Shown one piece after another: positions 24,954-40,940 of a stretch of DNA of 52,044 nucleotides. The notes beneath the pieces were generated by a model, which was given only the letters and a program-made list of their open reading frames with translations, was not told the DNA's origin and ran no database searches. Made by a program: the position numbers and the translations under genes. This DNA comes from Nymphaea colorata (Eukaryota; Streptophyta; Magnoliopsida; Nymphaeales; Nymphaeaceae): NCBI RefSeq assembly GCF_008831285.2, contig NW_022204566.1, positions 27,501-79,544 of the forward strand. The letters run 5' to 3'. Numbering within the stretch: the stretch's first letter is position 1; the number at the start of each line of letters is the position of its first letter.

Positions 24954-25027
24954 GCGCTCTTAGTTCAGTTTGGTAGAACGCGGGTCTCCAAAACCCGATG
25001 TCGTAGGTTCAAATCCTACAGAGCGTG
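24954..25027 (+). tRNA. trnW-CCA: tRNA-Trp (CCA)
   Basis: 74-nt cloverleaf with acceptor GCGCTCT/AGAGCGT, anticodon CCA in TCTCCAAAA, and discriminator G. Standard position next to trnP. Intact. Confidence 0.96.
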
Positions 25028-25143
25028 ATGCTACTTTGTATCGAATCACATTAACTTGAATTGCGAACATCAATCGAATTCAATTTGACCTCCTGAGGGT
25101 CAAGGATAGGAGGTCAATGACAAGAAAAAAGAAATCTTACTCA

Positions 25144-25326
<183 letters not shown>

Positions 25327-25463
25327 TCACCCAGTAATCTCAACGTCCACGAATTTTCAATTGATGCTGGAAGTCAAAACCATAGAATACCTGGAATGGA
25401 ATCTTACAGAAATCTGAATTTTAAAATTCTCATTTTCTGATTTGATTGTTCATTCAATTAATT

Positions 25464-25559
25464 TCAAATAAGTCGTATCTTGCTCAGACCAATAAATAGA
25501 GCTGGGGTTATAGTTGAAGCAGTCAGTAGAAAACCGAAATAACTAGCTATAGTAGGCAT
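25464..25559 (-). CDS. petL: Cytochrome b6f subunit VI (PetL)
   Basis: 31 residues, [20 protein letters not shown] then [11 protein letters not shown], one transmembrane helix, normal length. An upstream in-frame ATG at 25664 is not the family start. Intact. Confidence 0.94.
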   Translation of the reverse strand: MPTIASYFGFLLTASTITPALFIGLSKIRLI

Positions 25560-26893
25560 GAAGGAACTAAATGAGATACGTTCTTTTATACATATGTTTA
25601 TAAAGCACTTGCCTAAGTTTCCGTTTTTGCGAGATACCGAGCTACGATGATAGAAAAAATCCAAATTGAAAGAGTTAGTCCTAATTTAATTTGTTTTCTT
25701 TTGATTTCTCAGTCATTTCATTATAAACAGGACTAACAAACGTGATGTGACGAAGGAAAAATCAATAGTAAATTTACCTTACTATGAATTCCTTATGAAT
25801 TCCTCGTCTGTGACATCTACGATCTCGTGATTCCGAATCAACAAATTGATTGAACAACTCGTATAGTAATACGAACTCTGTCTTGTAACTTCATTCACAA
25901 ATGAAATTCTCTTTCATGGAAAACTATGGGATAGAAAGAAGAATTGGATTTTAAAATCATTCCAACTTGGATCATTGCTTTCCTTTTCAATTGGATCCGT
26001 TTTGGAACGAACCGATAACGACTCTTTCTATTTTCACTTACTTAATATAACTTAATATTTTAATATTTATATAATATAAGATATCTCAAAGAAGAAAAAA
26101 GAAGAAAAAAAGTATCCACGACTTCTCAAGCAAAGAAATAAAAAGCGTTATTTCAGATACAACTCGATTCCAAGATTAGCAATTACAATTATTTTGTTGT
26201 TCTGGGTTCCACATTTTTTGTCTTTTCACATGATGTAGTCCTATCTTCTTGTAGGTGGGAACCCTTGAATTGAACCTAATGAAACAATCTAATGAAAAAC
26301 CAGATTAGTTCAATCCATTATAGTTGCATCATGAATTTTGACTGCTCCAACTATGTTCACTTTCCCTTATCGAATACTATTTGCTATTGTACTGTCCAAA
26401 CAACCCCTCTTATTGGAAGGGTTAGAACGAAAATACCTTTTCTACTTCTACAACCACAAAACTCCTTTCCAGATTTGCATTCAATTGTGGGAATATGATA
26501 ATTTCATTCATGAATTATTAGATAAGATAGATTAATTAAATATAATAAAAAATAAAAGCCATCGAGTCACCTTTACCAAGATCTTCAGCCTATCCAAAAC
26601 CGGTAAAACATTATATTACAAGTAATTTTCTATTCTATTGAATGACACCTGCTTAGGCCTATACAAGGAACAAGAAAGGAAGAAAGGAATTCTGTACTAT
26701 TTTTTTTCGATGCTGATTGAAACAACATTGCTGTGTCAGAGGAAAGATAGCTATACTGATTCGGTATACTCTAAATACACCCTTGGTACAATATTGACGA
26801 TCTCACAAAGATTGGATATCAGTATTTCTCCATTTACTGATCTCTATCTTTCACGAAATCGATCCCCCTTTGACTGTAATATTGGAGCTCAGC
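25560..26893. other. petL-psbE divergent spacer
   Basis: 1.33 kb between petL (minus) and psbE (plus), holding the promoters for both. It contains an AT-rich stretch near 26040-26085 and a tandem AAGAAGAAAAA-type repeat at about 26088-26111. ORFs here, including one running into psbE from 26638, match nothing known. Confidence 0.5.
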
Positions 26894-27142
26894 ATGTCTG
26901 GAAGTACGGAGAACGCGCTTTTGCTGATATTATTACCAGTATTCGATACTGGGTTATTCATAGCATTACTATACCTTCCCTATTCATTGCAGGTTGGTCA
27001 TTCGTCAGCACGGGTTTAGCTTACGACGTGTTTGGAAGCCCCGACCCAACGAATATTTCACAGAAGCAGACAAGGGATTCCATTAATAACTGGCCGTTTC
27101 GATTCATTGGAACAACTCGATGAATTTAGTCGATCCTTTTAG
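26894..27142 (+). CDS. psbE: Cytochrome b559 alpha subunit; frameshifted
   Basis: Starts ATGTCTGGAAG, then [20 protein letters not shown] with the haem-ligand His, then [17 protein letters not shown]. Losses at ACGGAGAAC (usual ACGGGAGAAC) and several near 27041-27110 break the frame; a clean copy would be 252 nt, here 249. It heads psbE-psbF-psbL-psbJ. Cytochrome b559 is essential for PSII assembly. Confidence 0.9.
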
Positions 27143-27151
27143 GAGGCCTTA

Positions 27152-27270
<119 letters not shown>

Positions 27271-27275
27271 AATAA

Positions 27276-27422
<147 letters not shown>

Positions 27423-27535
27423 GAGAAAGAAAGGAAATTCTCTTATCTCATTCGGAAGGATATCATACCATAACTATCCATGACTGTTATGTCTATAGCA
27501 TGACCACTTGATGAAATGGGAGGGAAGTGAGGTAA

Positions 27536-27658
27536 ATGGCCGATACTACTGGAAGGATTCCTCTTTGGCTGATAGGTACTGTAACTGGTATTCTTGTGAT
27601 CGGTTTAATCGGCGTTTTCTTCTACGGATCATATTCCGGATTGGGATCATCCCTGTAA
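27536..27658 (+). CDS. psbJ: Photosystem II protein J
   Basis: 40 residues, [20 protein letters not shown] then [20 protein letters not shown], the normal length, one transmembrane helix. Last gene of the psbEFLJ operon; a 24-bp stem follows 29 bases later. Intact. Confidence 0.96.
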   Translation: MADTTGRIPLWLIGTVTGILVIGLIGVFFYGSYSGLGSSL

Positions 27659-27687
27659 TAATCGGATGAACCGTACTGTAGACATGA

Positions 27688-27757
27688 AAGAGTAAGAACT
27701 CAACAGGACCTGACCCCTCCTTATATGGATTTGAGGTCCTGTTGAGTTCTTACTCTT
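27688..27757 (+). terminator. 24-bp perfect stem-loop after psbJ
   Basis: Perfect 24-bp inverted repeat, 27688-27711 with 27734-27757, and a 22-base loop, 29 bp after the psbJ stop. The likely 3'-end stabilising structure of psbE-F-L-J mRNA. Confidence 0.75.
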
Positions 27758-27758
27758 C

Positions 27759-28873
27759 GACCAAGACTTGACCCATTCCATAAGAGGTGGAAATTCATCC
27801 AGTCAACACAATCATAATATATACATGTATTAGATTTTTCTAAATGAAAAATGGTTGATTGGCCCCGATGAATTACTACATTCCTTAATTTTTTATAATG
27901 TTTTTGAAATGTTGAATCCACTGATTGATTCATAGTATCTATAGATATAGTGTGGACTTTTCCGAAGTAAGAATAAAGTAAAGAAAGAAGGATCTTTTGA
28001 ATGACATAATAATATGGATTTCTACAGATGAACACCTTACAAATCATTCCTATACTAAACTAATTGGAACTAGGAAACTATAGAAAAATAAAGTTTGAAC
28101 TGTCACTTTGATGTGAGTGATGAGATCAGATAATAAGGTATAATAAGATAATCAAATTAATAAGGATTTTGATATGCCCGAAACCCAAGATTTCCACTTT
28201 TTGACCCGGAATAGAACATGAAAAATCTTTTTAAGCGAGTCTTTTTTCTTTTTATAAGTTCATTGAAAATTATAAGTTCATTGCAAAAATTCCATTTGCT
28301 CAATGGAGTTTCTCTTGCCCCTCTTTTTTTATCCCCATACTTCTCTTCTTTCTTATGAATTCAAAGAGGTTCCGATAAACCCGCAATTCATATTTATTTG
28401 ATTTGACGAATGAGACCCAGAACCTTTATTATTTCGACGCAACGAAAGAGCGGAAAATTACTTTTCTTTCTTTGTAGAAAGAAGATTTGGGAGACGAGTA
28501 ATCTTTCCTGGAGCCTTCCTTTTTTCTTCATTTATCCTGCTTTCTACCCCTGCTTCCCACTTATGCGTTTATTAGATATAGAATCTAAAAGTATTGAGGC
28601 ATTACGTGCCATTTTACCATGTGGCAATAAGAAACCTGCATAATCACACTAAACTAAATTTTGTAAATTTTGATCCAATCATCTTCTTTTGCATTCCATA
28701 CTATTGCTATTTCTAATCTGGAATACAAGTCATCTCCGATATCTCGAAATAGTATAATAAAAAGCAAGCAAAAAGGGGCTTTCCATGATTTTTGACCGCG
28801 CATACACATAATATAATTGCGATCAAAAAAAATTCAGCTTTTTTACCAGCTCTATGTTGAGGAATCCGTGGAT
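27759..28873. other. psbJ-petA spacer
   Basis: About 1.1 kb of AT-rich spacer between converging psbJ (plus) and petA (minus). Apart from the small repeat at 28252-28287, no gene or structure was seen. Confidence 0.5.
28252..28287. repeat. 18-bp tandem repeat, two copies
   Basis: TTATAAGTTCATTGAAAA at 28252-28269 is followed directly by a copy at 28270-28287 differing at one base. Confidence 0.7.
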
Positions 28874-29855
<982 letters not shown>

Positions 29856-30040
29856 CTACAATAAATTAGGTAGGGAGTCAGTATAGTTCCCTATCCCCGA
29901 TTCTGCCATTGTATGGAATACAGAAGTAATCTAATCCCTCGACGAGTCAAAGCATAAAGAATGAGTAAGATTTTGAATGGTTTGTTTATATACAAAGTGA
30001 CATTACAATTTTCTTTATGTTATCAGATTAAATCAGTTCT

Positions 30041-30725
30041 TCACTCATTCAGTGAATGATAAATCACTACAAGTGAAGGAGATACACGGTTTAATAATGA
30101 AAGATCCAATATTTCAAAATTGTATCTAGAATGACCGGAAAGGTAGAAACGAGACCGGATATAATTTTATCATTCTGAACAAATCCAAAATCTTTGTAGA
30201 ACGAACCAATCATTAGTTCCCAAGCGTGGGGCGAATGGAATCCAATACATAAATCGGTTAATAAGAGAATGGAAAAAGCTTTTATTGTGTCGCTTAGTTA
30301 TAGAGGAATTCCTGAACCCAAGAATTCAGAGTGATAAGTTCTTCATTACCCAGAATAGAATAAGCACTTAGAATAGCGAAACAGGTTATATTTGTCGAGA
30401 AATGCAAAATAATATGTATATGATCTTGATTGTGCATTCTTACCAATTGTATCGTTCTTTGTGGATTCCTATACGAAGCTTTTGTATATGTGTCTCCGGA
30501 TACTCCTTTATCATTTCGTCAACAAGAAAAGTTCTTCTAATTTGATGAATCCTTCTAGAATGTTCTTTTCTTGAATATCATTCAAAAAAGTTTCGGATTG
30601 GCTGGTATTCCACCAATTAGTCACCCAAGGTTCCATACTTTTATTAAATGAGAGAGAATTCCCCAAGGCAGAAATACGATAGATGCAAGATATGGTAGGG
30701 GATTCAATGCTTTCTTTTTCGTCAC
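30041..30725 (-). CDS. cemA: CemA (Ycf10) envelope protein; GTG start, frameshifted
   Basis: Begins GTGACGAAAAAGAAAGCATTG at 30725; the usual start is ATG and no in-frame ATG is near upstream. Ends IYHSLNE with TGA at 30041. 685 nt against about 690; one loss is in GGAATTTCTCTC (30657-30660). CemA is an inner-envelope protein linked to proton extrusion and inorganic carbon uptake. Order petA-cemA-ycf4-psaI is standard. Confidence 0.85.
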
Positions 30726-31698
30726 TTCCAATCCGTGAATTGTTAATGAACCTGATTCATTTGTTGACTATGTCTGATATTTGTATGATGTATGAAGCAC
30801 GAGTTCTATAACGAGGTATGGAACCTATGGATCTATTTTCCATTGTGTAATTTGTTTAGTCCTTGTCTCCAGAAATGGAATAAGGGTTAATTTATTTCGA
30901 ATGCGGAGGTAATGAATAGTGGCCCAGACATCTCAATCGGTCAAATTCGGATCAATGCATGTTCATTTGGTCTTTTTGATGAATGCCAGAAAGAAGCACT
31001 TGAAGTAACAAACATGAATATTATTCGTATTTCGAGAAAAACTCTTTTGTTATATCAATCAATTATTTCGAATTGTTTCACTGATTATCCACATCCCAGG
31101 AATAATCGAGGGGATAATTCTGAAAAATACCGATGATGAAATCCGAAATAGTCGGCAAAACGGGAGTGGTTCTAAAAAATCCAATTGTTTGGTCATCAAG
31201 AAACAAGCATTAAGAAAGATGAATAAAAAGAAAGGTGACAAAAGAGGGATAATTTACTGGGTATGATCCATCTTATCTTCATCTATTCTTATCTTCATCT
31301 ATATATAATGTAATGTATTGATTCGAAATATTGGTCCTAAATCCTAAAATATGGATTCTGTACTCTGACCTGATATATGTGATGAATACATACTTATGAA
31401 ACTTGTTAATAATATGAAAATGAAAGAATTCAGTGGAATTTCATACGCATGAAAAATAGTTTTGATGGACTAAAATCACTTCATGGTATGATTGTTCCAT
31501 AAGTCCACCTGCTCCATGGTACGCAGGACATGGTATTTCCATCGGGATGTGGGAATAGGATTTAACTAAATGTTTTCATCAAAGGAGCGAAACATCAGTT
31601 ATAGTTATATTAAAAGAAAAAAAGAAAAAGGGATTCTTGGGTTCCCTCCCTCTCCCTCGTGACGAGGAGCACTCATTCCTCGATTTCTTTGTTTCATT
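30726..31698. other. cemA-ycf4 spacer
   Basis: 973 bp, longer than in many angiosperms. A 74-codon ORF at 30912-31136 has no recognisable homology or plastid-like features. No structure seen. Confidence 0.45.
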
Positions 31699-32248
31699 TC
31701 AAAATACTTCAATTGGTACGCGCAAAAAATAGGCCGATTCGGCAGCTTTTGTTCAATTTCTCGTGGAGTTAAATTCTCATCGGTACGCGTCAATGGAATG
31801 TCTCCCCGGCCCCCAATTTCCATATAAAGGACACGGCGAGGAAAAAGACCCTCTTTCACTTCTATTCTGATCGAACGGATATCTCTTATACGGAATCGAA
31901 AGAAGATGCGACGATTTCTTCCAGGAAATCCCCAACGAAAATACACACTATTCCTTCTTTTCTATCGAATTTGTCATAACCGCTACCTACACTCCACAAA
32001 ATTGTGCACCACAAATAGGAGCTAATGAATAGACCGCGATACCGTAGAAACACATTACGATCCCTTGTGGAAAAAAAACGATTTGCTGAGATGGGAATAA
32101 GGATATCAGATTCCTACAAAATAACTGGAAGTTCCAACCAATAAAATCCTAGTGAACCTAAAAAAAGGATACAGGCCCAGCAGAAGTTACTTATTTTTCT
32201 AGAACCCGTTATAAGTTCTATCCATATATGTTCTGATCGCCAATTCAT
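31699..32248 (-). CDS. ycf4: Ycf4, photosystem I assembly; frameshifted
   Basis: Start ATGAATTGGCGATCAGAACA at 32248. The middle piece [19 protein letters not shown] and the end piece [14 protein letters not shown] are clear; the final PIEVF sits in another frame after a one-A loss at 31747-31750. 550 nt against 555 (184 residues). Ycf4 is a two-helix thylakoid scaffold for PSI assembly. Confidence 0.88.
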
Positions 32249-32681
32249 ACTAGATTAGATCGAGTTTCATTCTATTGGAATTGAGAGAATCATCAAAATG
32301 AGTTTTTGGCTCCCAAAGTAACTTTCATCCGCTAATACTATCACGATGTAAATCATCATCAGGATTCATCATCAAATCAGTTAGATAGAACTAACATCTC
32401 CACCCATTCAAACTAGCATCACCCTCATTCATATGATCTAGATATATCTATTTACATATCATTATCATACATAATATATATTCCAGATATCCGATCGACC
32501 CGTTGAAATAAAAGTCGAGCTATAGATGCATAAACATGGATTGATCCATATGATCATCTATTACATTTGTGGTTTGTGTCCGAAGTCCGAAGCCGCATGT
32601 GTACCATTCCCATTAAATGAAATGAAATCTGTATTATGATCCAAAGATTGAAATAAATGATGAGATTGGAGCCCATCATAT
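32249..32681. other. ycf4-psaI spacer
   Basis: 433 bp of AT-rich spacer with ATATAT-type stretches; no gene seen. Confidence 0.5.
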
Positions 32682-32790
32682 CTAGACAATCTTGTTTTTT
32701 GAACATGGAAAAATAAAGAAACCATTGCAATTGCCGGAAATAATAGGCCTACTAAAGGCACAAAATAGAGGGTAAGTTGAGATCTGTCAT
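32682..32790 (-). CDS. psaI: Photosystem I subunit VIII (I); two bases short
   Basis: MTDLNLPSI, then after a one-T loss [20 protein letters not shown] and QK, then NKIV after one lost A in the A run at 32695-32700. 109 nt against 111 (36 residues). Because the stop is missed in the shifted frame, an open frame continues to 32561. Single-helix PSI subunit. Confidence 0.88.
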
Positions 32791-33502
32791 AGAATCGGTG
32801 CCTCGGTGTATTAATTGATACTTCTCTTTGTTATAAAGATATCTATTATAATTATATATTATAATTATAAGTATATTAATATAATATTCTAAGTTATTAG
32901 AATATGAGTGCAAAGAATGTGGATCTAAACTAAATAGAAATTAGTGTACTTACCCATCCTTTTCCGGGAAATATATGTATGAGAGAGAATCTTATTATTC
33001 TTATTCCTCCCTTATGTTTCTAAACAAATTTCTTCTCAAGGATTCGTTATAATTTGATCCAACAAGGATTCATATTACAAATGTATGATTCTCGGGAGAT
33101 ATAGAAGTGTTGCATATTGATTTCTATATCTTAGTTAGGTTGGAACATTTGATATGTAACAGGGGAAGGGGGCTTTTTTGGATTTCTCTAATTTGGATTT
33201 CTCCGAAGGAAAAAGACACTACTTTGATCTTTTATCCTGCTCTGTTGCTAAAGGGTCCGTCCCTGATCTGATTACTCATTAGTAAAGGTAGGATAAAAGA
33301 AAAGATGGATCTGGAGAAAAAATCCTCTGAAACTTCTGATTCTTACTACTTCACTACAATTACAAATTGTCTTTATGCCAGCAAAGAAAGCTCCATCCTT
33401 GCTACTTCAATTCTGATAAACGAAATGAACTACTTTTTTGCCTACAAATAACTAAATCTATCGCTCTACTACTTTTTTGACTTGAATTTCTTTGGTTCAA
33501 GT
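32791..33502. other. psaI-accD spacer
   Basis: 712 bp; AT-rich, with a short TATAATTATATATTATAATTATAA self-complementary stretch near 32850-32870. No gene seen. Confidence 0.45.
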
Positions 33503-34956
33503 TCAAGGGCGGGGAAAGAACCCATGGAACTGAAATAACTCACTCGGAACACCTTTTAAAAGATTACGCGGTACGATTGGATCAAATAAACCCTTATTGA
33601 ATAAATACTCCGCTACTTGTGAACCCTCAGGTACTGTCTTCTTCAATGTTTGTTCAATTACTCTTTTACCCGCGAATGCAATGTAAGCATTGGGTTCGGC
33701 AATAATGATATCTCCCAACATACCAAAACTGGCTGTCACTCCACCAGTTGTAGGGGATGTAAGGATTGATACATAGAATAATTTTTTATTTGATTGATAA
33801 TTGTATAAAGCGGAAGATATTTTAGCCATTTGCATCAAGCTCAAACTTCCTTCTTGCATGCGCGCTCCTCCAGAAGCACACACCATAATAACTGGGAGAG
33901 ATCTATCAGTAGCATACTCGATCAAACGTGTAATTTTCTCGCCTACTACGGATCCCATACTACCCCCATGAACTTAAAATCCATAACACCAATTGCTATA
34001 GGAATACCATTGAGTTTGCCTATGCCTGTTTGAACAGCCTCAGCCAAACCCGTCTCTATTTGATAAGAATTGATACGATCCCTATAAGGTCCTCCTCAGA
34101 ATGAAATTCAATAGGGTCCATAGAGACCATGTTTTCATCCATAGGGGCCCAAGTGCCTGGATCAATCAAAAGTTCGATTCTATCTGAGCTACTCATTTCA
34201 AGTGGTATCCACATTGTTCACAAATATTCATTTTTGAACTAAAAATTTCTTATAATTTAATCCATAACAATTTTCACATTGAACCCATAAATGTCTGTAT
34301 CTTTTATTTCTATCTAAATCATTATGTCTTCCGAAATCACTGTCACTAACACCACTAGTTTTTAGATTGGAGCTCCCACGGTCACTACCCCTTTCACTAT
34401 CGCTACAAATGTAACTATAAATGTAATTGTCACTTGAATTGTTGCTACCATTTGGAATGCAACTATCCATATTGGTTTCAGAACGAATATAACTGTCAAT
34501 GCAACTATTTATGTGACTCTTCCAACTATGCCTAGTATCATACACGTAATGATCATAATAGCGATTGTAACTCTTAGACCCATTATTTAGATTCAGATAA
34601 CTAGAAAATAAACTTCTAGTTCACCCAGAAAGTAACTATCAGTGTCAATCTCAAAAATCTGATTTTCAATATCGAAATATATGGAATAACTGTCACCATT
34701 ACTATCCCTAACCCAAAAAGTCTCACCAGAGATGAGACTCCAAACGTCCTTGACACCGCCCAAGTTGAGTAAATAATCAACATTACTGCAACTATAACTG
34801 CCCTACCATCCAACTATTAACGTTTTTCTCACTATCATTTATAATGGGTTCTTCACTCCCGCTGGTATTTCCAATAGGGCCAAGACTCGCACTTAGTCCA
34901 CACCTGCGCCCTAAATCCTCATTAGACAACATTGAATTTAACCACCATTTTTCCAT
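33503..34956 (-). CDS. accD: Acetyl-CoA carboxylase beta subunit (carboxyltransferase); frameshifted
   Basis: Start [20 protein letters not shown] at 34956. A Ser/Asn/Asp-rich variable region follows, then [19 protein letters not shown] and, after a one-A loss at 34231-34235, [12 protein letters not shown]; these carry the four zinc-finger cysteines. The catalytic half ([60 protein letters not shown]) is open to the stop at 33503. Another loss is in the C run at 33963-33967. Catalyses carboxyl transfer for fatty-acid synthesis with nuclear-encoded partners. Confidence 0.9.
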
Positions 34957-35695
34957 AAAGCCCCTCCGCCTCCTGTTTGGAAATACAATACAATATATGA
35001 ATAGTCATTCGCTGAATAATCTACTATTTCATTTCCGATCGGAATAAGCATATGGATCCAATTCTTAGGATTATTATCTCATACTCTAATACTAATAATA
35101 AGAAGTGAGTATTGAAAGAAATGATTCCTTTTTGTCTTATGGAAGCCGGAGTATCACTCACTACACTATCACTATATATGATATAATGGAATCTTTTCTT
35201 CACTTCAATAATAAATTAAATAAAGATCAATTAAAACAGAGGTTTTTCTCCCATGTCGTAGACAAATACTCATTAGAAAGATAGAAAGAAAGATCTGTTC
35301 CTCCTCTGAATAATTTTTGTATATATTATGAATATTAGTTTCTATTGAAACATGGAACGAAAAGGACAATATACGGATGAGTAGAAGGAGTTGTGACCCT
35401 TAGCTTGATCTATAGTCCACAACTAGAGAGAATATCAAATGATCCGCCAATCCCGAGGATCCATGGGTTCATTATGGATCCAACAATAGAAAGATTGAAC
35501 TCTTTAGTTTTAAAGAGAAGATTTTAATTTTAGATCTTGCTTGCATACTGCATAGCATACGTATGTACATATTGATATATGCAAATACATAGGAGCCTTA
35601 TTCTTTAGTTGGTTCGGCTCAATCCTTTTATTTAGTAAAGATTGGGCCGAGTTTAATTTTAATTGGTGGAACGAACGGGAATCCGAATCACTGAA
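34957..35695. other. rbcL-accD spacer
   Basis: 739 bp between accD and the rbcL stop. It holds the rbcL 3' hairpin at 35614-35650 and otherwise AT-rich spacer. Confidence 0.5.
35614..35650 (-). terminator. rbcL 3' stem-loop
   Basis: TCGGCTCAATCCTTT (35614-35628) pairs with AAAGATTGGGCCGA (35637-35650) apart from a one-base bulge and a G-T pair, 45 bp after the rbcL stop. A hairpin here is typical of rbcL mRNA. Confidence 0.7.
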
Positions 35696-37122
<1,427 letters not shown>

Positions 37123-37307
37123 AAGTTCCTCCCCACAACTCATGAATTAAGAATTCTCACAACAACCGGGGTCTACTCGACATGGATTAGGCGTGAATGA
37201 AACCTTTCACAGCAATCCCTGACAAAATTCTCAACTAATATCAACTAATTAGAAATTGAAATGCTTCATTAGTGGACCATAGTATTTGATTCGTCAAATG
37301 TATCATT

Positions 37308-37337
37308 ATTGTATACTGTTTCATATGTATGGCGCAA
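37308..37337 (-). promoter_or_regulatory. rbcL promoter (PEP, sigma70-type)
   Basis: On the minus strand TTGCGC (37332-37337) and TACAAT (37308-37313) are separated by 18 bases, matching the conserved rbcL promoter about 180 bp upstream of the ATG. Confidence 0.75.
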
Positions 37338-37443
37338 CCCAACCCTTTTTCTCAAGTTCCTAATTGGTCTCCTTCTGCTTTTTTTCGTTTTTTTATCTAT
37401 TTTATCTACTAAACAAACCAATTAATATAATAAAAATTGACTC

Positions 37444-37471
37444 TTGACAGTGATATATGTTGTATATGTAT
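37444..37471 (+). promoter_or_regulatory. Candidate atpB promoter
   Basis: A perfect -35 TTGACA at 37444-37449 is followed 16-18 bases later by TATATG/TATGTA, in the rbcL-atpB divergent spacer and pointing at atpB. The -10 assignment is uncertain. Confidence 0.5.
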
Positions 37472-37913
37472 ATCGTATATGTGAAAAAATATACAGAATA
37501 CAAAATGGAAAGAAGACTAGGCGAAAATAAAAAAATAAGGAAGATCAGCGGATGAGATATCAATAATGACTCATAAATCAAGTTCGGGTTCGAATTCCAT
37601 ACATTATATATATCCATATATATATAATTCTAGATGGGATTGTTTCTCTTTCTAATGATAGATAAATGAAAGACTTCCTCATGATCCTTATTTACCTACT
37701 CGTACTCGATATTTCGAATATCGATTGGGTTGGGTGAACTTGAAAATTCATTCATTGAATCAAATCAGTAAGCGATTGAATTGGATTCGATTGAATAGTA
37801 CCAACAAAATCGAGCGCTAACTCCCATTTCTTATTGAATTAACCGATCAACTTGCTATCGTACATTTTCGGTTCGGTAATATTCGCAAAAACTTTAGACA
37901 TAGTTCAGTTTTT

Positions 37914-39807
<1,894 letters not shown>

Positions 39808-40029
39808 CTGATCTATCGTACTAGCTGATCCACATAATCCATAAGAATCAAAAGTTCTGTTTATACACCATATTGGATTCCGTACAATCAAGTAGAATCA
39901 ATCTGATTGATGTAACGAACAAGAGTAGTGAGCGGGATAGGAATAAGGGAAAGATACAAATCAATAAAAGAAAAGGGGGTAGAAAAACTTATTAGATGCC
40001 ATTCATTGACTCCGGTACCTAATAAGTTC

Positions 40030-40102
40030 TACCTACTATTGGATTTGAACCAATGACTCCCGCCGTATGAAAGCAATACTCTAACCACTGGGTTAAGTAG
40101 GT
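40030..40102 (-). tRNA. trnM-CAU: tRNA-Met elongator (CAU)
   Basis: 73-nt cloverleaf, acceptor ACCTACT/AGTAGGT, anticodon CAT in TTTCATACG. Standard position between atpE and trnV. Intact. Confidence 0.95.
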
Positions 40103-40284
40103 CATTTATCATCACAAAGAGAAAGAATAGAGCGCATCGTATCGGGTATTTATTATTTATTATAGATGGAATATGGCTTCTAAGCAATATCAATCCTTGG
40201 CAGGAAACGGATTAGGGTATCGTGTTAGATCATGTAATATCTTTCTTGACAAGAAATGATCTATATGATAAGATATCTATCACA

Positions 40285-40940
40285 AGGGCTATAGCTCAGT
40301 TGGTAGAGCACCTCGTTTACACGTGCGCCAATGCTTTTCAGGGGAGTTCATCATGCAATCAAAGAAATTGATCTTCTCTTATTGAAATGAAAGATTGATG
40401 TCTTACTCCATTGATTCGAGAGAACAAGAGAACAATAGCCTGACAAGTATTGGGTTCGATTCAGTTCCAATTCGGATACGAAATAGAACCAACCATTGAT
40501 TTTATCATTGATAAGGTGAATACCCAGTTAATTCAATGTTAGGCCTAATGAGTTAATAGGGACCTCAAAATAACCTCCTTTTGTCCTATGAACTTTGAGG
40601 TGTATGAAGTATCATATTTTACGCTTGAAGCGGAACGACAGGGACTCTATTGAGGTTGATCTAGGCCTAAGACAGACCTACGTCAAGGTAATCCTTTGAA
40701 ACACTTTGGTATTGCTCCTGGATCAGAATATAAATAAAGAATCAGAGCACATGGAGCCATCTCGTTATCTTCATATAAAGATAAAATATGGTGGACTAAC
40801 TGATTGATCCATCAGTTGATGAAAGAGCCCAATGCACAAAAATGCATGTTGGGTCTTTGAAACAGTTCGAATCATTTCGATAATAATCAGTTTGATCTGT
40901 TTTACCGAGAAGGTCTACGGTTCGAGTCCGTATAGCCCTA
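40285..40940 (+). tRNA. trnV-UAC: tRNA-Val (UAC), one group II intron
   Basis: Exon 1 40285-40322 (AGGGCTATAGCTCAG...TTTACAC, anticodon TAC) and exon 2 40906-40940 (CGAGAAGG...TAGCCCTA). The acceptor pairs AGGGCTA/TAGCCCT. Exon 1 is 38 nt; the usual form has CAGTTAGG where this reads CAGTTGG, so one D-loop base may be missing. Confidence 0.93.
40323..40905 (+). other. trnV-UAC: Group II intron of trnV
   Basis: 583 bp starting GTGCGCC and ending TTTAC, close to the usual size. No ORF of note. Confidence 0.85.

Larger units (their letters stand above)
37123..37913. other. rbcL-atpB divergent spacer
   Basis: 791 bp regulatory spacer with the rbcL and candidate atpB promoters listed separately. 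No gene. Confidence 0.6.

Noticed and set aside
26638-26893. A new gene reading into psbE
   Set aside because: No homology; it is open spacer joined to frame-shifted psbE.
30912-31136. 74-codon ORF between cemA and ycf4
   Set aside because: No recognisable family, no ribosome-binding site, and spacer-like composition.
34616-34813. Hydrophobic 65-residue ORF that looks like a small membrane protein
   Set aside because: It is accD read in a wrong frame.
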